31,724 bases of DNA, taken from positions 1 through 31,724 of the forward strand of contig JANNRR010000108.1 in NCBI GenBank assembly GCA_031401675.1. Direction: 5' to 3'. The stretch is from JANNRR01 sp031401675. Lineage in GTDB: Bacteria; Pseudomonadota; Alphaproteobacteria; Rhodobacterales; Rhodobacteraceae. A model generated the notes under the pieces. The model did not search any database, had not been told where the DNA came from, and worked only from the letters and a program-made list of their open reading frames with translations. Positions 1 through 8,559 of this stretch are shown in pieces (positions within the stretch are counted from its first letter, which is position 1; each line of letters starts with the position of its first letter). A program made the position numbers and the translations under genes.

Positions 1-138
1 CCTGCTGCACAACGCAAAGCCGAAGCCCTTTGTCTGGAGCAAGACCGCCGATGACATCATCGCCCGCGAACGCCGTGCGCTTGATGCCCTCGATGAAATC
101 AGGGGAAATCGGTAACAAGTGTCAGACTCGGAACACTA
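1..138 (+). mobile_element. IS630-type insertion sequence, right end (partial)
   Basis: The window opens inside a transposase gene. Frame 2 reads 37 codons to a TAA at 113-115, with a tail containing NAKPKPFVWSKTADDII. That PKPFVWxKTAD signature is what I know from the C-terminus of IS630/Tc1-mariner-type DDE transposases. About 20 bases after the stop lies GTGTCAGACTCGGAACAC followed by TA (137-138). IS630 elements insert at TA and end in short terminal inverted repeats, so I infer that the element ends here. The left part, with the DDE catalytic residues, lies outside the window, so whether the element is intact cannot be judged. Confidence 0.75.
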
Positions 139-189
139 GCCTTAGTTATTCCGTTTTCGCGAATTCTGCGAGACATTTTCGGCAGGGGT

Positions 190-1044
190 TTGAAATACTC
201 ATTGAGAGTTGCGGTGCTGGGGCCGCCACGGTCAGGAAAGACAACTCTTATTACGGTAGTTTTTGACAGTATTATGTCTGGGGCATTTGCCAAATACATT
301 TCGGTTTCCGGCTCGGAGACAATTGACAGGCTGAGTGCATATTTGAATTTGTTGGGAAGCGGGCTGGAAGTTGGGCCAACCGCTGACAATGATGTTTTTG
401 CCTATCGCTACCTTGTCAGCAAGCCGTTTCTTGGCATTGTTCCACGCAAATATGATGTCGAAGTGGCGGACTTCCCCGGCGAGTATACAGAAGATTTTTC
501 TGACGGTAATTCGTCAAATAGCTATGCCACTGGAATATTCCGAAAGCAATTTTATTCTTGGGTGGTGCGCGCCGATCGACTATTGTTTACCATTGACAGT
601 GCGGCGTACTTGGAATCGACCATTCGAGGCGAGAGTGGGGCGCGTGATAATCATATTAACAAAATTGAGATACAAATTAAGAACGCTGTCCTGATATTGA
701 AGCAGGAGTTGCTGGATGAAAAGCTGTATCTCCGTCCGTCACTTTTGGTCTTTGCGAAGTGTGATTGCTTCTTGGCCAATTACTTATATGAAAGTAACCC
801 AAATGGACCGCTCGTTGAGACTCGGTACCGGAACAAGGAGTTTGATCAAGCGATCGTTGATATCAAAACCAACGAGATGGTTTCGACTCAGTTGGAAAGG
901 ATGCGCCAGGATTTTGGATCGCTCATTTTGTTCTTAGAAAACAATTTCAAAGTTACCAAAACTGTCTTCCACAGCTCCTATTGTCAGGCCGGGGTCTTTT
1001 CGGACTCGAATCGGGCAATAGTTTCTTTTCTATCACCCCTGTAA
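190..1044 (+). CDS. P-loop GTPase-like protein, AT-rich cargo gene
   Basis: A 284-residue soluble protein starting at TTG, with AGGGG just upstream. It has a Walker A loop GPPRSGKT (residues 11-18), a G3-like DFPGE (94-98), and FAKCD (188-192) placed like the NKxD guanine-specificity motif. HSSYC (261-265) could be the G5 loop. The pattern resembles the 'double-GTPase' or TRAFAC-like proteins found in bacterial conflict and defence loci, but the exact family is not certain. Base composition and codon use (many ATA, TTT, AAT) differ sharply from carB and the rest of the window. It sits directly next to an IS630 end, so it is probably transferred DNA. Its stop codon lies inside the end of carB on the other strand (12-bp overlap), so its C-terminus may be truncated or newly acquired. 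No partner gene is visible, but the left flank is outside the window. Confidence 0.7.
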   Translation: MKYSLRVAVLGPPRSGKTTLITVVFDSIMSGAFAKYISVSGSETIDRLSAYLNLLGSGLEVGPTADNDVFAYRYLVSKPFLGIVPRKYDVEVADFPGEYTEDFSDGNSSNSYATGIFRKQFYSWVVRADRLLFTIDSAAYLESTIRGESGARDNHINKIEIQIKNAVLILKQELLDEKLYLRPSLLVFAKCDCFLANYLYESNPNGPLVETRYRNKEFDQAIVDIKTNEMVSTQLERMRQDFGSLILFLENNFKVTKTVFHSSYCQAGVFSDSNRAIVSFLSPL

Positions 1045-4000
1045 CTTCCTCACCCCAACCTCCCCCTCGCGTCGCGCCAGCATCGCCATCGCCGCCGCCT
1101 CGGACGCTGCCGCCGTGGTGAAATACGGGATCTTGTCGTACAGGGCCACCGCGCGGATGTCGCGCGAGTCCGAAACCGCCTGCGTGCCCTCGGTGGTGTT
1201 CAGCACCAGCGCGATCAGGCCGTCTTTCATCTGGTCGACGATGTTGGGGCGGCCTTCGTAGACTTTGTTCACCGTGTCGCAGGGCACGCCGTTGGATTTG
1301 AGGAAAGCCGCCGTGCCGCGGGTGGCGGTGATGGTCAGGCCGAGGTCGGTGAGGGTTTTCGCGGCGAGCGCCATGCCGGGGGTTTTGTCGGCGTCGCGGA
1401 TCGAGATGAAGACGCGGCCTGCTTCGGGCAATACGGTGCCGGCGCCCATCTGCGCTTTCAGGAAGGCGCGGGCAAAATTGCGGTCCCAGCCCATCACCTC
1501 GCCGGTGGAGCGCATTTCGGGGCCGAGCAGGGTGTCGACGCCGGGAAAGCGGGCGAAGGGCAGGACGGCTTCCTTGACCGAGAACCAGGGCGTGATCGGG
1601 TCGGCCAGAGTCAGCGGGTCGGCGTAGGGCAGCACGTCCATCGGGCCGGCGGCGGGGTCGTAGGGGGCGCGGTGCGGGAAATTCGACAAGGGCTCGCCGG
1701 CCATCAGTCGGGCGGCGATCGAGGCGATGGCGCTGTCGGTGGCTTTGGCGACGAAGGGGACAGTGCGGGAGGCGCGGGGGTTGACTTCGAGCACATAGAT
1801 GGTGCCGTCCTTGATCGCGAACTGGATGTTCATCAGGCCGACGACATGCAGGCCACGCGCCAGTTTGACGGTTTGGGCTTTGAGTTCGGCGATGATGTCG
1901 GGCGAGAGGGAGTGGGGGGGGAGCGAGCAAGCAGAGTCGCCGGAGTGGACGCCGGCCTCCTCGATATGCTGCATGATGCCGGCGACGTGGACGTTTTTGC
2001 CATCGCAGAGGGCGTCGACGTCGACCTCGATGGCATTCGACAGGTAGCTGTCGAGCAGCACCGGGGAGGTGCCGGAGACCTGGACGGCCTCGCGGATGTA
2101 GCGTTCCAGCCCGGCATCGTCGCGGATGATTTCCATGGCGCGGCCGCCGAGGACGAACGAGGGGCGGATGACGAGGGGGTAGCCGATGCGGGCGGCGACG
2201 GCGAAGGCTTCGTCGCGGGAGCGGGCGGTGCCGTTGACGGGTTGCTTGAGGTTCAGTTTGTGCAGGAGTTGCTGGAAACGCTCGCGGTCCTCGGCCAGAT
2301 CAATGGCGTCGGGGGTGGTGCCGAGGATCGGGATGCCTTCGTGCGCCAGGGCCTGGGCGAGTTTCAGCGGGGTCTGGCCGCCGAATTGCACGATGACGCC
2401 ATGCAGGGTGCCGTTTTCCTGTTCGACGCGCAGGATTTCGAGGACGTGTTCGAGGGTGAGGGGCTCGAAATACAGCCGGTCCGAGGTGTCATAGTCGGTG
2501 GAGACGGTTTCGGGGTTGCAGTTGATCATGATGGTCTCGTAGCCCGCCTTGGTCAGCGAGAAGCAGGCGTGGCAGCAGCAATAGTCGAATTCGATGCCCT
2601 GACCGATGCGGTTGGGGCCGCCACCGAGGATGACGACCTTTTTGCGGGCGGAGGGGCGGGCTTCGCATTCGACATCGCCCATGACGGGGTGTTCGTAGGT
2701 CGAATACATGTAGGGGGTTTGCGCCTCGAACTCGGCGCCGCAGGTGTCGATTCGTTTGAACACGGCGACGACGCCGAGGCGCTGGCGGGCGCGGCGGATT
2801 TGCGCCTCGTCGCGGCCGGTCAGCAGGCCAAGGCGGGCGTCGGTGAAGCCGTACATCTTCAGGCGGCGGATGCCGTCGGCGGTGAGCGGCAGGCCGTTGC
2901 GGCGAACCTCGGCCTCGATGTCGATGATTTCGCGGATGCGGGCGAGAAACCAGGGGTCGAAGGCGGTGGCGGCGTTGATTTCATCGTCCGACAGGCCGTG
3001 GCGCATGGCCTGGGCGATAACCCGGATGCGGTCGGGGGTCTGGGCGGAGAGGGCCTTGACGACGGCGGCCTTGTCGGGCGCAAAGCCGGCCGATTTGGCA
3101 TCGCCGACGCCGGGGATGGCGATTTCATCAAAGCCGGTCAGGCCGGTTTCAAGCGAGGCCAGCGCCTTTTGCATGGATTCGTGGATGGTGCGGCCGATGG
3201 CCATCGCCTCGCCGACCGATTTCATTGCGGTGGTCAGGTCGGGTTTCGATCCGGGGAATTTCTCGAAGGCGAAGCGGGGGATTTTGGTGACGACGTAATC
3301 TATGGTGGGTTCAAAGGACGCCGGGGTCACCTTGGTGATGTCGTTGTCCAATTCGTCCAGCGTGTAGCCGACGGCGAGTTTGGCGGCGATCTTGGCGATC
3401 GGGAAGCCGGTGGCCTTGGAGGCCAGCGCCGACGAGCGCGACACCCTTGGGTTCATCTCGATCACGATCATGCGGCCGTCGGCGGGGTTGACCGCCCATT
3501 GCACGTTCGAGCCGCCGGTTTCGACGCCAATCTCGCGCAGGACGGCGATCGAGCCGTTGCGCATGATCTGGTATTCCTTGTCGGTCAGCGTCAGGGCGGG
3601 GGCGACGGTGATAGAGTCGCCGGTATGCACGCCCATCGGGTCGACGTTTTCGATGGCGCAGACGATGATGGCGTTGTCGTTGCGGTCGCGCACCACCTCC
3701 ATCTCGAACTCTTTCCAGCCAAGGAGCGACTCGTCGATCAGGATCTGGGCGACCGGCGAGGCATCGAGGCCAGAGCGGCAGATGCGTTCATAGTCGTCGC
3801 GGTTGTAGGCGACGCCGCCGCCGGTGCCGCCAAGCGTGAAGGCCGGGCGGATGATGGCGGGCAGGCCGACATATTCGATGGCCTTCAGGCAGTCGGCGAC
3901 GGCACCATTGATATCGTACTTGCCCGACGGCAGCTTTGCCGCCGCAATGATCGTCGCTTTCGGGTTTTCCAGCCCGATCCGGTCCATCGCCTCGCGGAAC

Positions 4001-4392
4001 AACTTGCGATCTTCTGCCATTTCGATGGCCTGACGATTGGCCCCGATCAGTTCCACCTTATACTTTTCCAACACGCCCATGTCGGCCAGCGCCAGCGAGG
4101 TGTTCAGCCCGGTCTGGCCGCCCATGGTCGGCAGCAGCGCGTCGGGACGTTCAATCTCGATGATCTTGGCGACAATCTCGGGGGTGATCGGTTCGATATA
4201 GGTGGCGTCGGCCATGTCGGGGTCGGTCATGATGGTGGCGGGGTTGGAATTGACCAGGATGACCCGGTAGCCTTCCTCGCGCAGCGCCTTGCAGGCCTGC
4301 GCCCCGGAGTAGTCGAACTCGCAGGCTTGCCCGATGATGATGGGGCCGGCACCGATGATCATGATTGACCGGATATCGGTTCTTTTCGGCAT
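1033..4392 (-). CDS. carB: carbamoyl-phosphate synthase large subunit
   Basis: This cytosolic enzyme makes carbamoyl phosphate from bicarbonate, glutamine-derived ammonia and two ATP, for arginine and pyrimidine synthesis. It works with the small glutaminase subunit CarA, which is not in this window. The 1119-residue product shows the internal duplication of the family. The first ATP-grasp half opens with GAGPIIIGQACEFDY near residue 14, and the second with GGGPNRIGQGIEFDY after residue 590. A C-terminal MGS-like regulatory domain follows from about residue 950 and ends in GVRKLQG. The length is slightly above the E. coli enzyme, as is common in alphaproteobacteria. The ATG at 4392 follows a G-rich stretch (GGGGGG). 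The 3' end overlaps the convergent GTPase-like gene by 12 bp, but the C-terminal sequence looks normal. Confidence 0.98.
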   Translation of the reverse strand: MPKRTDIRSIMIIGAGPIIIGQACEFDYSGAQACKALREEGYRVILVNSNPATIMTDPDMADATYIEPITPEIVAKIIEIERPDALLPTMGGQTGLNTSLALADMGVLEKYKVELIGANRQAIEMAEDRKLFREAMDRIGLENPKATIIAAAKLPSGKYDINGAVADCLKAIEYVGLPAIIRPAFTLGGTGGGVAYNRDDYERICRSGLDASPVAQILIDESLLGWKEFEMEVVRDRNDNAIIVCAIENVDPMGVHTGDSITVAPALTLTDKEYQIMRNGSIAVLREIGVETGGSNVQWAVNPADGRMIVIEMNPRVSRSSALASKATGFPIAKIAAKLAVGYTLDELDNDITKVTPASFEPTIDYVVTKIPRFAFEKFPGSKPDLTTAMKSVGEAMAIGRTIHESMQKALASLETGLTGFDEIAIPGVGDAKSAGFAPDKAAVVKALSAQTPDRIRVIAQAMRHGLSDDEINAATAFDPWFLARIREIIDIEAEVRRNGLPLTADGIRRLKMYGFTDARLGLLTGRDEAQIRRARQRLGVVAVFKRIDTCGAEFEAQTPYMYSTYEHPVMGDVECEARPSARKKVVILGGGPNRIGQGIEFDYCCCHACFSLTKAGYETIMINCNPETVSTDYDTSDRLYFEPLTLEHVLEILRVEQENGTLHGVIVQFGGQTPLKLAQALAHEGIPILGTTPDAIDLAEDRERFQQLLHKLNLKQPVNGTARSRDEAFAVAARIGYPLVIRPSFVLGGRAMEIIRDDAGLERYIREAVQVSGTSPVLLDSYLSNAIEVDVDALCDGKNVHVAGIMQHIEEAGVHSGDSACSLPPHSLSPDIIAELKAQTVKLARGLHVVGLMNIQFAIKDGTIYVLEVNPRASRTVPFVAKATDSAIASIAARLMAGEPLSNFPHRAPYDPAAGPMDVLPYADPLTLADPITPWFSVKEAVLPFARFPGVDTLLGPEMRSTGEVMGWDRNFARAFLKAQMGAGTVLPEAGRVFISIRDADKTPGMALAAKTLTDLGLTITATRGTAAFLKSNGVPCDTVNKVYEGRPNIVDQMKDGLIALVLNTTEGTQAVSDSRDIRAVALYDKIPYFTTAAASEAAAMAMLARREGEVGVRKLQG

Positions 4393-4436
4393 GGTGCCCC
4401 CCTGATGCGCCCCAAGACGCGCGCAAAACTTCGGGG

Positions 4437-4464
4437 GTTATAGCTATGGGGGGCGGGGGCGCAA
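4437..4464 (-). promoter_or_regulatory. possible carB promoter
   Basis: Read on the minus strand, TATAAC (4442-4437) is a good -10 box, preceded at 16 bp by TTGCGC (4464-4459), a plausible alphaproteobacterial -35. It would give a leader of roughly 40 bases before the carB ATG. This is motif matching by eye only. Confidence 0.4.
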
Positions 4465-4477
4465 GGGGGTTGGCTGG

Positions 4478-4506
4478 TTGACTTTCGCCGCAGAGTTGGC
4501 TAACTT
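4478..4506 (+). promoter_or_regulatory. possible promoter of the toxin-antitoxin operon
   Basis: TTGACT (4478-4483) is followed after 17 bases by TAACTT (4501-4506), which lies in the first junction of the 9-bp repeat array. The -10 match is weak. The position just upstream of the antitoxin gene supports it, and it would put the repeats over the -10 box and start site. Confidence 0.35.
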
Positions 4507-4531
4507 GGCTAACTTGGCTAACTTGGCTAAG
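4496..4531 (+). repeat. four tandem 9-bp repeats, likely antitoxin operator
   Basis: TTGGCTAAC occurs three times in direct succession at 4496, 4505 and 4514, and once as TTGGCTAAG at 4523. The array ends 16 bases before the antitoxin ATG, just before the AAGGGGAG ribosome-binding site. Type II antitoxins of this class repress their own operon by binding repeated or palindromic sites, so an operator role is a reasonable inference. Replication slippage is the alternative. Confidence 0.6.
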
Positions 4532-4547
4532 CAAGGGGAGCTGCACG

Positions 4548-4775
4548 ATGCAAGTCAACGTCCATGATGCCAAGAGTCAACTGTCCAAACTGATCGAGGC
4601 TGCGCTTCGGGGTGAGGAAGTCATCATTGCGCGCAACAACAAGCCAGTTGTCAAGTTGCAGGCCTTGCCGCAACCCAGAGGGAAATTCAAGTTCGGCATC
4701 TTGCCAGAGTTGGCGGGGACCGCGCCCGACTTTCTGGAACCAATGAGCGAAGAGGAATTGCGGCTTTGGGAATAG
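4548..4775 (+). CDS. Phd/YefM-type antitoxin (VapB partner)
   Basis: A 75-residue protein that opens MQVNVHDAKSQLSKLIEAA, the N-terminal DNA-binding and dimerisation fold of Phd/YefM antitoxins, followed by GEEVIIARNNKPVVKL, typical of the family. The acidic C-terminal tail, residues 50-75, would wrap the toxin. The antitoxin neutralises the adjacent PIN-domain RNase and should repress the operon. The ATG is well placed behind AAGGGGAG. The toxin gene starts 6 bases after the stop, so the two are one transcript. Confidence 0.9.
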   Translation: MQVNVHDAKSQLSKLIEAALRGEEVIIARNNKPVVKLQALPQPRGKFKFGILPELAGTAPDFLEPMSEEELRLWE

Positions 4776-4781
4776 CCCCGG

Positions 4782-5165
4782 GTGTTCTTGCTTGACACCC
4801 ATGTCTGGGCCTGGGCGCTGACCGGCGACTCCCGTTTGTCGGCGCCCGCCAGGCAGACAATGGACCAATCCTCGGACTTGTTCCTGAGCGCGGTCAGTTT
4901 CTATGAAGTTGCCCACAAGGTTCGTTTGGGGAAATGGCCGGAAATGGCCGCCCACGCGGACAATCTTGCCGGGCTGGCGTTGGAGCAGTCGATCTTCATC
5001 GCGCCGGTTTCGGCAGAAATCGCTATCAGCGCCGGTCGGTTGGCTTGGGATCATCGGGATCCGTTCGACCGCCATCTGGCGGCGACCGCCCAGATGTTTG
5101 GTCTGGACTTGATTTCGGCAGATCGAAAGTTCGATAGCCTGCATGATTTGCGCCGCATCTGGTAG
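4782..5165 (+). CDS. vapC: PIN-domain toxin ribonuclease (VapC family)
   Basis: A 127-residue PIN-domain protein, the usual VapC size. The acidic metal site is complete: D5 in LLDTHVW, E42 in FYEV, D96 in DPFDR and D114 in SADRKFD. Such toxins cut tRNA or rRNA when the antitoxin is degraded; the target cannot be read from sequence. The start is GTG at 4782. No strong ribosome-binding site is seen, so translation is probably coupled to the antitoxin gene. The DPFDR motif places it with the Phd-associated PIN toxins. The stop abuts the stop of the convergent membrane-protein gene. All active-site residues are present, so it looks functional. Confidence 0.92.
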   Translation: MFLLDTHVWAWALTGDSRLSAPARQTMDQSSDLFLSAVSFYEVAHKVRLGKWPEMAAHADNLAGLALEQSIFIAPVSAEIAISAGRLAWDHRDPFDRHLAATAQMFGLDLISADRKFDSLHDLRRIW

Positions 5166-5516
5166 CTACAGCGCCCAGCCCAGCCGGTGGCCCAGCCACA
5201 GTGCCGCCAAATAGAGTACAAAGGTAAGGGTGCAGCCGGCGACCAACGTCAGGTAGAAGCCGTATCCGGCCCGCAGCATCAGCGGGATCAGAACAAACAT
5301 CGGCAGCGAGGGGGCGACGTACCAGAGCGTGGCAGCGGCATGGTCGGCGAGGCGCTGGGGGTCGTGGGTGTCGCGCCACAGCCAGATCATGCCAAGGATG
5401 GAGACAAGGGGGAGTGAAGCGATCAGCGCCCCGATCCCGGCATTGCGGCGCGCCACCTCGGACGCCAGCGCGATCAGGATGCCGGAAATCGCGGCTTTGA
5501 GGATCAGATAGGTCAT
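5166..5516 (-). CDS. small four-helix membrane protein, DUF3147 type
   Basis: A 116-residue, very hydrophobic protein with about four membrane segments (near residues 3-20, 27-46, 62-82 and 86-108). The start MTYLILKAAISGILIAL and the pattern ARRNAGIGALIASLPLVSIL match what I recall of the DUF3147 family of inner-membrane proteins of unknown function. The frame stays open further upstream, but that extension reads antisense across the permease gene and its terminator, so the ATG at 5516 is preferred. It ends against the vapC stop. Function is unknown. Confidence 0.75.
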   Translation of the reverse strand: MTYLILKAAISGILIALASEVARRNAGIGALIASLPLVSILGMIWLWRDTHDPQRLADHAAATLWYVAPSLPMFVLIPLMLRAGYGFYLTLVAGCTLTFVLYLAALWLGHRLGWAL

Positions 5517-5572
5517 GTTCCGGCCCTTTGCGCTGTTTGCCCGACTGTAGACGGGCCGGGCCTGAAAGAACA

Positions 5573-5602
5573 ACAGGCGGCCCGGGACGCCGGGCCGCCT
5601 GT
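5573..5602 (-). terminator. Rho-independent terminator of the permease gene
   Basis: A perfect 12-bp inverted repeat (ACAGGCGGCCCG at 5573-5584, its complement at 5591-5602) with a 6-base loop lies 18 bases beyond the permease stop. In the direction of permease transcription the stem is followed by TTGTTCTTT. This is a textbook intrinsic terminator and separates the permease from the DUF3147 gene. Confidence 0.85.
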
Positions 5603-5620
5603 CCTGTGCAGTCAATGCCT

Positions 5621-7177
5621 TCAGGCCTTTTCGCCCACCGCTGCTTCGGCGGCGGCAATCACGGCCTTGCGGGCGGCGATCTTCTCGCCGGTCGGCGGGC
5701 CCTGGAACCGGCGGTTTTCCACCAGAACCCACATCACCAGCGCCAGCGCGATGAAGCCCAGCACGACCCACAGCACCCGACCGTTCGGAGGGGCCACGGC
5801 GATGTAGAGGATGATCGCCATGCCGACGACGGACAGCACCGTCACCAGTTTGTAGGTGCCTGCCGCCATCGCCCAGGGGCCGGGGGTCGGCCATTTGGCG
5901 GTGCCATAGGCAAACAGCCCCGCCACCAGCGGTACGGTGAACGACAGGAACAGGAACACCAGTGTCGAGTTCACCACGATCACATAGATCGACGTGCCCT
6001 CTACCTTGATCGTCATCGCCAGCACGACGTACAGGATGCACAGCACCGTTGCCGTCCAGATTGCCGTGACCGGTGTGCGGTAAGTCGGTGAAACCGAGGC
6101 CAGCGCCTTGGACCCGACCGGAATGCCGTCATCGCGCGAGAAGGCAAAGAGCATTCGGCTTGCAGAGGTAACGGTGGCCAGACCGCACAGCAGTTGCGTG
6201 ATCAGGATGCCGAGATAGAGCACGGTTTTCAGACCCGCAGGCATGATCGCATCCATCGTGCCGAAGAACATGCCCCAGCCTTGGCCCGCTGCAACGGCCA
6301 GATCCGGAATTGCCAGCGTGATGGCGCAGATCATCACCCAGCCAATCAGCGACGACCAGAACACCGCCGATACAATGCCGCGCGGCACCGAGGTTGCCGC
6401 CGCCCTGGTTTCCTCGGACGTATGGGCCGATGCGTCGTAGCCGGTGATGGTATAGACCGGCAGCAACAGGCACAGCAGAAACAGGTAGCCCAGGTTGTCG
6501 GACTGCGGAAAGACGTTGCCGCCCGCCTCGCCCGAGAAGTTGGTGAAGGTCCACAGCCGCGAGATGTCGATGGCCGGGGCGAAGTAAAGGCAGGCCAAGA
6601 CCAGCACGGCGGTGGTGACAAAGATGATGTAGCCCGAGATGTCGGTCAGCATTGTCGTCACCTTGATGCCAAGGTGGTTGAACAGCGCCTGGATCGCGGT
6701 GATGGCCGCCACGAACAGCACCACCTGCATGTCGGTGCCGGTAAAGCCGAACATGCCGCCAAAGGTTCCGGCAAAGAAATAGGCGGTGCCGATGTTGATG
6801 GCCCCGAGCACGGTGATCAGGCCCAAGAGGTTAAGCCAGGCGGTCAGCCAGCCCCAGAAGCGGTTGCCGAGGATCGAGGCCCAGTGATAGAGACCGCCCG
6901 CTGTCGGGAAGGCCGAGCCGATCTGCGCCATGGCCAGGGCAAACATGCCCGAGATGATGCAGCCGGCAATCCAGCCGATGCCGGCCCCGGCGCCGCCGAC
7001 CGACGAGATCGCCTGGGCGAACGAGTTGATGCCGCCCGAGAGGATGCAGATGATCGAGAAAGAAATCGCGAAGTTCGAGAACTTCGACATGCTGCGCGAC
7101 AGTTCCTGGGCATAGCCCATGCCATGGAGGACCTTGACATCCTCCTTGTGCTCCTGGTCGGTGTATTTGTCCGACAT
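5621..7177 (-). CDS. APC-family amino acid permease
   Basis: A 518-residue inner-membrane transporter with about 12 hydrophobic segments, of the amino acid-polyamine-organocation superfamily. GYDASAHTSEET in the middle is a signature I associate with the amino acid/choline (GABA permease-like) branch. FAISFSIICILSGG, in the first helix, is also typical. The substrate cannot be assigned; GABA, other amino acids or an amine are possible. I chose the ATG at 7177 because AGGAAGGG lies 6 bases upstream; the frame also runs 24 codons further. It is divergent from pabB and ends in its own terminator, so it is probably monocistronic. Confidence 0.92.
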   Translation of the reverse strand: MSDKYTDQEHKEDVKVLHGMGYAQELSRSMSKFSNFAISFSIICILSGGINSFAQAISSVGGAGAGIGWIAGCIISGMFALAMAQIGSAFPTAGGLYHWASILGNRFWGWLTAWLNLLGLITVLGAINIGTAYFFAGTFGGMFGFTGTDMQVVLFVAAITAIQALFNHLGIKVTTMLTDISGYIIFVTTAVLVLACLYFAPAIDISRLWTFTNFSGEAGGNVFPQSDNLGYLFLLCLLLPVYTITGYDASAHTSEETRAAATSVPRGIVSAVFWSSLIGWVMICAITLAIPDLAVAAGQGWGMFFGTMDAIMPAGLKTVLYLGILITQLLCGLATVTSASRMLFAFSRDDGIPVGSKALASVSPTYRTPVTAIWTATVLCILYVVLAMTIKVEGTSIYVIVVNSTLVFLFLSFTVPLVAGLFAYGTAKWPTPGPWAMAAGTYKLVTVLSVVGMAIILYIAVAPPNGRVLWVVLGFIALALVMWVLVENRRFQGPPTGEKIAARKAVIAAAEAAVGEKA

Positions 7178-7410
7178 GATTATCCCTTCCTGTTTGTTCT
7201 GAACGGCTTGAGATACCGCCCTGGCGGCATTCAACCCCTTGTTTTTCATCAGGGCAAGCTTTCAATACAAACGGTCCGTCGAAAATCGGCGGGTGCAGAC
7301 CTGCGGCAACGTCGCAAATGGCGCGCGGGTGGCCCGAAACCGGCTGGCAGCGCGGTGCGGATCAGCCTATCTGCGGGGGGCCGGGGCCTTTCCGGCGGAG
7401 GCAAAGCGGC

Positions 7411-8559
7411 GTGATCCTGTTCGAGCATGGCCCGGGGGCCGGGCCGGTGCTGTTCGAGCACCCAATGGATCTGATCCTGGCCTGGTCGCCGGATCAGGTG
7501 CCGGCCGCGCTGTCGGCGATGGCGGCGGCGCGGGCGGCCGGGCGCTGGCTGGCCGGCTATGCCAGTTACGAACTTGGCTATGTGCTGGAACCGCGGCTGC
7601 GCCCGTTGCTGCCCGTGGCGCGCCGGGCACCGCTGTTGGCGTTCGAGGTGCATGCCGGGCCGACGCCCGCCGATGCCGTGCTGGCGGCGGCGTCGGTGTC
7701 TGGCGGGGCTTTGCCGGCGACGATGACCGAGTTGGTGCCGGCATGGTCGGCGGCGGAATATGGCAGGGCCTTTGACCGGGTCGCGGCCTGGATCGCGGCG
7801 GGGGATTGCTATCAGGTCAACCTGACGATGCCGATGACGGCGGTGGCCAGCGGCCCGGCCCTGGGCTTGTACGCAGCCCTGGCCCGGGTGCAGCCAGTGC
7901 GGCACGGCGCGTTCGTCGACATCGGCGTCGGGCCGGTTGTGCTGTCACGCTCGCCCGAGCTGTTTTTCCGGTTGAGCCCGGACGGGACGATCGAGACCCG
8001 CCCGATGAAGGGCACCGTACCGCGCGACACTGACCCTGAACGCGATCAGGCCCTGAAGACGTGGCTGCGCAACAGCGCCAAGAACCGGGCGGAAAACCTG
8101 ATGATCGTCGATCTGTTGCGCAACGATATCAGCCGCTTGTGCGAGGTCGGTACCGTCCGTGTGCCCGAGTTGTTCCGGGTGGAGACCTATGCGACCCTGC
8201 ATCAGATGATTTCGCGCGTGGTCGGGCAGACCCGGCCCGACACCAGCATCGAGGCGCTGTTCCGGGCGCTGTTTCCCTGTGGCTCGGTCACCGGCGCTCC
8301 GAAAATCCGAGCCATGCAGATCATTGCCGAACTGGAACCGCACCCGCGCGATGTCTATTGCGGCGGCATCGGCTGGATTGCCCCCGATGGCGCCGCCGAG
8401 TTCAATGTGGCGATCCGGACGCTGAGCCTGTTTGACCGGGGGGGCGGCGATGGCTGGGACGTGGTGATGAATGTCGGCGGCGGTGTTATCCATGACAGCA
8501 CGGCGGCGGCGGAGTATGAGGAGGCGCTGTGGAAGGCCCGCTTTGCCCACCTGACCTGA
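7411..8559 (+). CDS. pabB: aminodeoxychorismate synthase component I
   Basis: A chorismate-binding enzyme (382 residues) that converts chorismate plus ammonia into 4-amino-4-deoxychorismate, the precursor of p-aminobenzoate for folate. RPMKGT (197-202) carries the catalytic lysine K200, the family's PIKGT motif. AENLMIVDLLRND (227-239) and FPCGSVTGAPKIRAM (288-302) form the chorismate site. The GTG at 7411 is chosen over an upstream in-frame start because GGAGG ends 9 bases before it. The short N-terminal half is normal for the alphaproteobacterial enzyme. The gene overlaps pabC and heads an apparent three-gene operon. The glutaminase partner PabA is not nearby. Confidence 0.95.
   Translation: MILFEHGPGAGPVLFEHPMDLILAWSPDQVPAALSAMAAARAAGRWLAGYASYELGYVLEPRLRPLLPVARRAPLLAFEVHAGPTPADAVLAAASVSGGALPATMTELVPAWSAAEYGRAFDRVAAWIAAGDCYQVNLTMPMTAVASGPALGLYAALARVQPVRHGAFVDIGVGPVVLSRSPELFFRLSPDGTIETRPMKGTVPRDTDPERDQALKTWLRNSAKNRAENLMIVDLLRNDISRLCEVGTVRVPELFRVETYATLHQMISRVVGQTRPDTSIEALFRALFPCGSVTGAPKIRAMQIIAELEPHPRDVYCGGIGWIAPDGAAEFNVAIRTLSLFDRGGGDGWDVVMNVGGGVIHDSTAAAEYEEALWKARFAHLT

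Noticed and set aside
1672..4368. 898-codon open frame on the plus strand
   Set aside because: It is the antisense of carB; the Gly/Asp/Val-rich composition with no family features is typical of the opposite strand of a G+C-rich gene.
4496..4531. CRISPR-like array
   Set aside because: The repeats are only 9 bp and directly adjacent, without spacers.
6194..7414. 406-codon plus-strand frame over the permease
   Set aside because: It is antisense to a clear 12-helix transporter and has no start signal.
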